From Chryseobacterium gleum (GTDB lineage Bacteria; Bacteroidota; Bacteroidia; Flavobacteriales_D; Crocinitomicaceae): 7,719 bases of DNA. This document shows, in pieces, positions 5,797 through 7,719 of this stretch. The stretch's first letter is position 1. Every line of letters starts with the position of its first letter. The stretch is taken from contig CAMCQL010000086.1 of the NCBI GenBank assembly GCA_945877005.1, forward strand, positions 1-7,719. Reading direction: 5' to 3'. Under the pieces are notes generated by a model. That model did no database searches, was not told the DNA's origin, and worked only from the letters and a program-made list of their open reading frames with translations. Position numbers and translations under genes: made by a program.

Positions 5797-7102
5797 TTCC
5801 ACCACTGCATTTTTTTGGCACAGACGAGACTTTCGCATCCATGACAATCACGGCTTGTACAAAGCGCTCCAAAGCGACTTAAAAGTTATCCCTTTATTTA
5901 TTTTCGATTCTACAATTCTTTCAAAACTCAAGCCAGACGATCAACGCGTTTTGTTTATCTACAAACAAATTGAAAAACTAAAAAAAGTCTACGCTATTTT
6001 TGGTAGTGATTTAAAAGTATTCCACGGAAACCCTATCGAACTATTACCCCAATTATGCGAAAAATATGCTATTCAAAAGGTATTCAGTAATAGAGACTAC
6101 GAACCCAATGCACTAAAGAGAGACTTAAAAGTTTTTGAAACATTAAAAGAACATAATATTGAGTTTATAGGGGCAAAAGATCATGTTATTTTCGAGAAAA
6201 ATGAAGTGCTAAAAGACGATGGAAAACCCTATACCGTTTTTACTCCATATGCCAATAAATGGAAAAAAACACTCCATTTTGATGATTTAAATTCTTTTGA
6301 AAGTGAAAAGATTACTATGAATCTATTTCAAACTACACAAAAACAAGAACTCCTCACGATAGAATCACTTGGTTTTAAAGGAATACAACTCGTAGATTTC
6401 CCCTCTGAGAACACACCTAAAGAAATCATTCAAAACTATACCGAAAACAGAGATTATCCTGCAAAAAATGGAACCAGTCGTTTAGGAATCCACTTAAGAT
6501 TTGGGACAATAAGTATTCGTGAATTAGCAGCACATGCAAAAAACACAAATGAAACATTTCTCAACGAATTAATTTGGAGAGATTTTTACCAGATGATTAT
6601 TTATCATTTCCCCAATTCTTCAGAAAATTCCTTCAAACCAATCTACGATCGAATTCCATGGTCAAACAATGAACATCACTTTGAAGCATGGTGCCAAGGA
6701 AAAACTGGCTATCCTTTAGTAGATGCTGGAATGCGAGAACTAAATGCGACAGGCCATATGCATAATCGAGTGAGAATGGTTGTAGCGAGTTTTCTAACCA
6801 AACATTTATTAATTGATTGGAGATGGGGAGCAAATTATTTCGCTGAAAAACTTCTTGACTTTGAGTTGGCTAGTAATTCTGGAGGTTGGCAATGGGCTGC
6901 AGGTTCAGGCTGTGATGCAGCACCTTATTTTAGAATCTTTAATCCGACTTTACAACTTGATAAATTTGACAAAGGTTTAATCTACACTAAAAAATGGGTG
7001 CCTGAATTTGGTACAAGTCAATATATTACTCCAATTGTTGATCATTCAAGGGTCACTAAAAACACCATAGAGGTATACAAAAACACACTTAATAAGCTAT
7101 AA
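5786..7102 (+). CDS. phr: Deoxyribodipyrimidine photolyase (class I CPD type)
   Basis: The enzyme uses blue light to split cyclobutane pyrimidine dimers in DNA. The 438 residues comprise an N-terminal alpha/beta antenna domain (about 1-135, starting FFWHRRDFRIHDNHGL) and a helical FAD domain (about 200-420). Lesion-binding residues E261 and W264 are in NELIWRDFYQM. The FAD-facing N364, found in photolyases and usually changed to Asp or Cys in cryptochromes, is four residues before W368, the proximal tryptophan of the electron chain (SNSGGWQWAAG). The segments TGYPLVDAGMRELNATGHMHNRVRM and DAAPYFRIFNP are typical of class I. A bacterial cryptochrome is therefore less likely. The antenna pigment, folate or flavin/deazaflavin, cannot be assigned. 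The start overlaps the pterin enzyme gene by 11 bases; the next gene starts 2 bases after the stop. Confidence 0.93.
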   Translation: MGNNSTTAFFWHRRDFRIHDNHGLYKALQSDLKVIPLFIFDSTILSKLKPDDQRVLFIYKQIEKLKKVYAIFGSDLKVFHGNPIELLPQLCEKYAIQKVFSNRDYEPNALKRDLKVFETLKEHNIEFIGAKDHVIFEKNEVLKDDGKPYTVFTPYANKWKKTLHFDDLNSFESEKITMNLFQTTQKQELLTIESLGFKGIQLVDFPSENTPKEIIQNYTENRDYPAKNGTSRLGIHLRFGTISIRELAAHAKNTNETFLNELIWRDFYQMIIYHFPNSSENSFKPIYDRIPWSNNEHHFEAWCQGKTGYPLVDAGMRELNATGHMHNRVRMVVASFLTKHLLIDWRWGANYFAEKLLDFELASNSGGWQWAAGSGCDAAPYFRIFNPTLQLDKFDKGLIYTKKWVPEFGTSQYITPIVDHSRVTKNTIEVYKNTLNKL

Positions 7103-7104
7103 AC

Positions 7105-7563
7105 ATGCCCAATACAGGTGATAAATGCCCCGTTTTTTCTCTTCGCAATCAAGACAATCAATTGATTTCTATTGAAGATTACATAGGTAAAAAAACTATA
7201 ATTATTTATTTTTATCCAAAAGACAATACTCCTGGCTGTACCAAAGAAGCATGCGCTTTCAGAGATGCCATGCAAAATTTCAACAACTTAGAATGTGAGG
7301 TTTTCGGCATTAGTGCAGACAGTATACAATCGCATAAATCATTTGCTCAGCGCTATAAACTTACTTTTCAATTGCTTTCCGACTCGAATAATCAAGTCAG
7401 AAAGCAATTTAAAGTACCTGCTAATTTATTCGGATTAATCCCAGGTAGAGTTACCTATATTGTGAATAAATCTGGAATTATTTCGCACTTAATTAATAGT
7501 CAAACAAATCCCGAAAAACATATACAAGAAACGTTAGATTTTATCCGCAAAGAAGGTCTATAA
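7105..7563 (+). CDS. bcp: Thioredoxin-dependent peroxiredoxin, PrxQ/Bcp type
   Basis: This 152-residue cytoplasmic protein reduces hydrogen peroxide and organic hydroperoxides using thioredoxin. The peroxidatic cysteine is C45 in YPKDNTPGCTKEACAFRD; the resolving cysteine C50, five residues on, marks the atypical 2-Cys PrxQ class. The fold runs from a beta strand (KTIIIYFYP, 30-38) to the GISADS turn and the conserved R in LIPGRVTYIV near residue 117. The length is that of the family. An extra C8 near the N-terminus is not part of the catalytic pair. It begins 2 bases after the photolyase stop and so closes the operon. Lipid and other peroxides are expected products of light-driven damage, so its place here fits a photo-oxidative defence set. 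Its TAA overlaps the stop of the convergent gene; no terminator is seen between them. Confidence 0.94.
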   Translation: MPNTGDKCPVFSLRNQDNQLISIEDYIGKKTIIIYFYPKDNTPGCTKEACAFRDAMQNFNNLECEVFGISADSIQSHKSFAQRYKLTFQLLSDSNNQVRKQFKVPANLFGLIPGRVTYIVNKSGIISHLINSQTNPEKHIQETLDFIRKEGL

Positions 7564-7719
7564 GCCTACCACGTGTCTTACCTCAACTTCCTCAACTTTT
7601 CGTGTGGCACCTTCTTTGGTTATATAGGTTCGTTCCACTATCTTGCCGGTAACCACTATCTTTTTTCCTTTGCTGCCAAATCGCTCTATGAATTGTGCGA
7701 TATTACCCCACGCAAACAT
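7558..7719 (-). CDS. ssb: Single-stranded DNA-binding protein, C-terminal part (5' end outside window)
   Basis: Read on the - strand, the frame enters from the right edge and ends at TAG (7558-7560). The 53 visible residues, FAWGNIAQFIERFGSKGKK followed by IVVTGKIVERTYITKEGATRK and VEEVEVRHVVGL, match the second half of the SSB OB fold: the AWG...A...KGKxV.V.GK strand, the TY...EG hairpin and the final V.EV strand. The first visible codon is ATG, but it is probably an internal Met. The protein stops right after the OB fold and has no acidic tail with a DDDIPF-like tip, which would normally recruit repair partners; short tail-less SSBs do occur in Bacteroidota. By hand count about 43% of these bases are G or C, above the roughly 37% counted in the neighbouring bcp gene. 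The gene converges on the operon with a 6-base overlap of the stop codons. Confidence 0.75.
   Translation of the reverse strand: MFAWGNIAQFIERFGSKGKKIVVTGKIVERTYITKEGATRKVEEVEVRHVVGL

Noticed and set aside
6633..6833. Open frame of 66 codons on the - strand
   Set aside because: Antisense shadow of the photolyase gene.
5786..7102. Cryptochrome photoreceptor instead of photolyase
   Set aside because: The FAD-facing Asn and the lesion-binding Glu/Trp pair of repair enzymes are all present.
7042..7275. Open frame of 77 codons on the - strand
   Set aside because: Antisense to the photolyase-bcp junction, both of which are strongly supported genes.
1..7719. CRISPR array, tRNA or rRNA genes
   Set aside because: No regularly spaced repeats of suitable length and no cloverleaf or rRNA-like stretch was seen on reading; only the two-copy operator module repeats in tandem.

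Overview
This AT-rich window with very tight gene spacing looks like a member of the Flavobacteriia (Bacteroidota). The evidence is the style of the proteins (the CrtI and CrtB variants, the HigBA pair), the lack of Shine-Dalgarno sites before most starts, and a match to the Bacteroidota promoter form TTG-N20-TAnnTTTG at 437-467. No species is claimed.

Left part (1-1305): the window opens in the 3' end of a serine beta-lactamase-like hydrolase. A strongly folded 190-base intergenic element (177-366) follows, then a small HigBA-type toxin-antitoxin unit. The toxin gene carries an in-frame TAA where its family continues; the antitoxin gene is intact. The unit lies between an inverted octamer pair, GTTATATG (360-367) and CATATAAC (1121-1128). 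Together with the folded element this resembles a gene cassette with attC-like boundaries, though no integrase is visible and the match is imperfect. A hairpin with a T run (1276-1305) follows.

Middle part (1306-2010): a 121-base fold-back element with 15-base terminal inverted repeats and a 5-base direct repeat (ATAAT) on each side looks like a MITE. About 440 bases without a recognisable gene follow, then a promoter region holding two 34-base-spaced copies of TTAATCTTT-N11-TTAAACAAAA, a candidate operator.

Right part (2011-7563): seven genes on the + strand, packed with gaps of 29, 9, -1, 2, -11 and 2 bases, look like one operon: an ECF sigma factor, phytoene desaturase (crtI), phytoene synthase (crtB), type I IPP isomerase (idi), a 6-pyruvoyltetrahydropterin synthase/QueD-family enzyme, a class I DNA photolyase and a PrxQ/Bcp peroxiredoxin. 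Idi balances the C5 isoprene units, CrtB makes phytoene and CrtI desaturates it to a red polyene. The photolyase repairs UV lesions and the peroxiredoxin removes peroxides. The set reads as a light and photo-oxidative stress programme under a sigma factor that has no anti-sigma gene beside it. Genes for lycopene cyclisation or hydroxylation are absent here and must lie elsewhere if the cell makes cyclic carotenoids.

Right edge (7558-7719, - strand): the 3' end of a single-stranded DNA-binding protein gene converges on the operon, and the two stop codons overlap.
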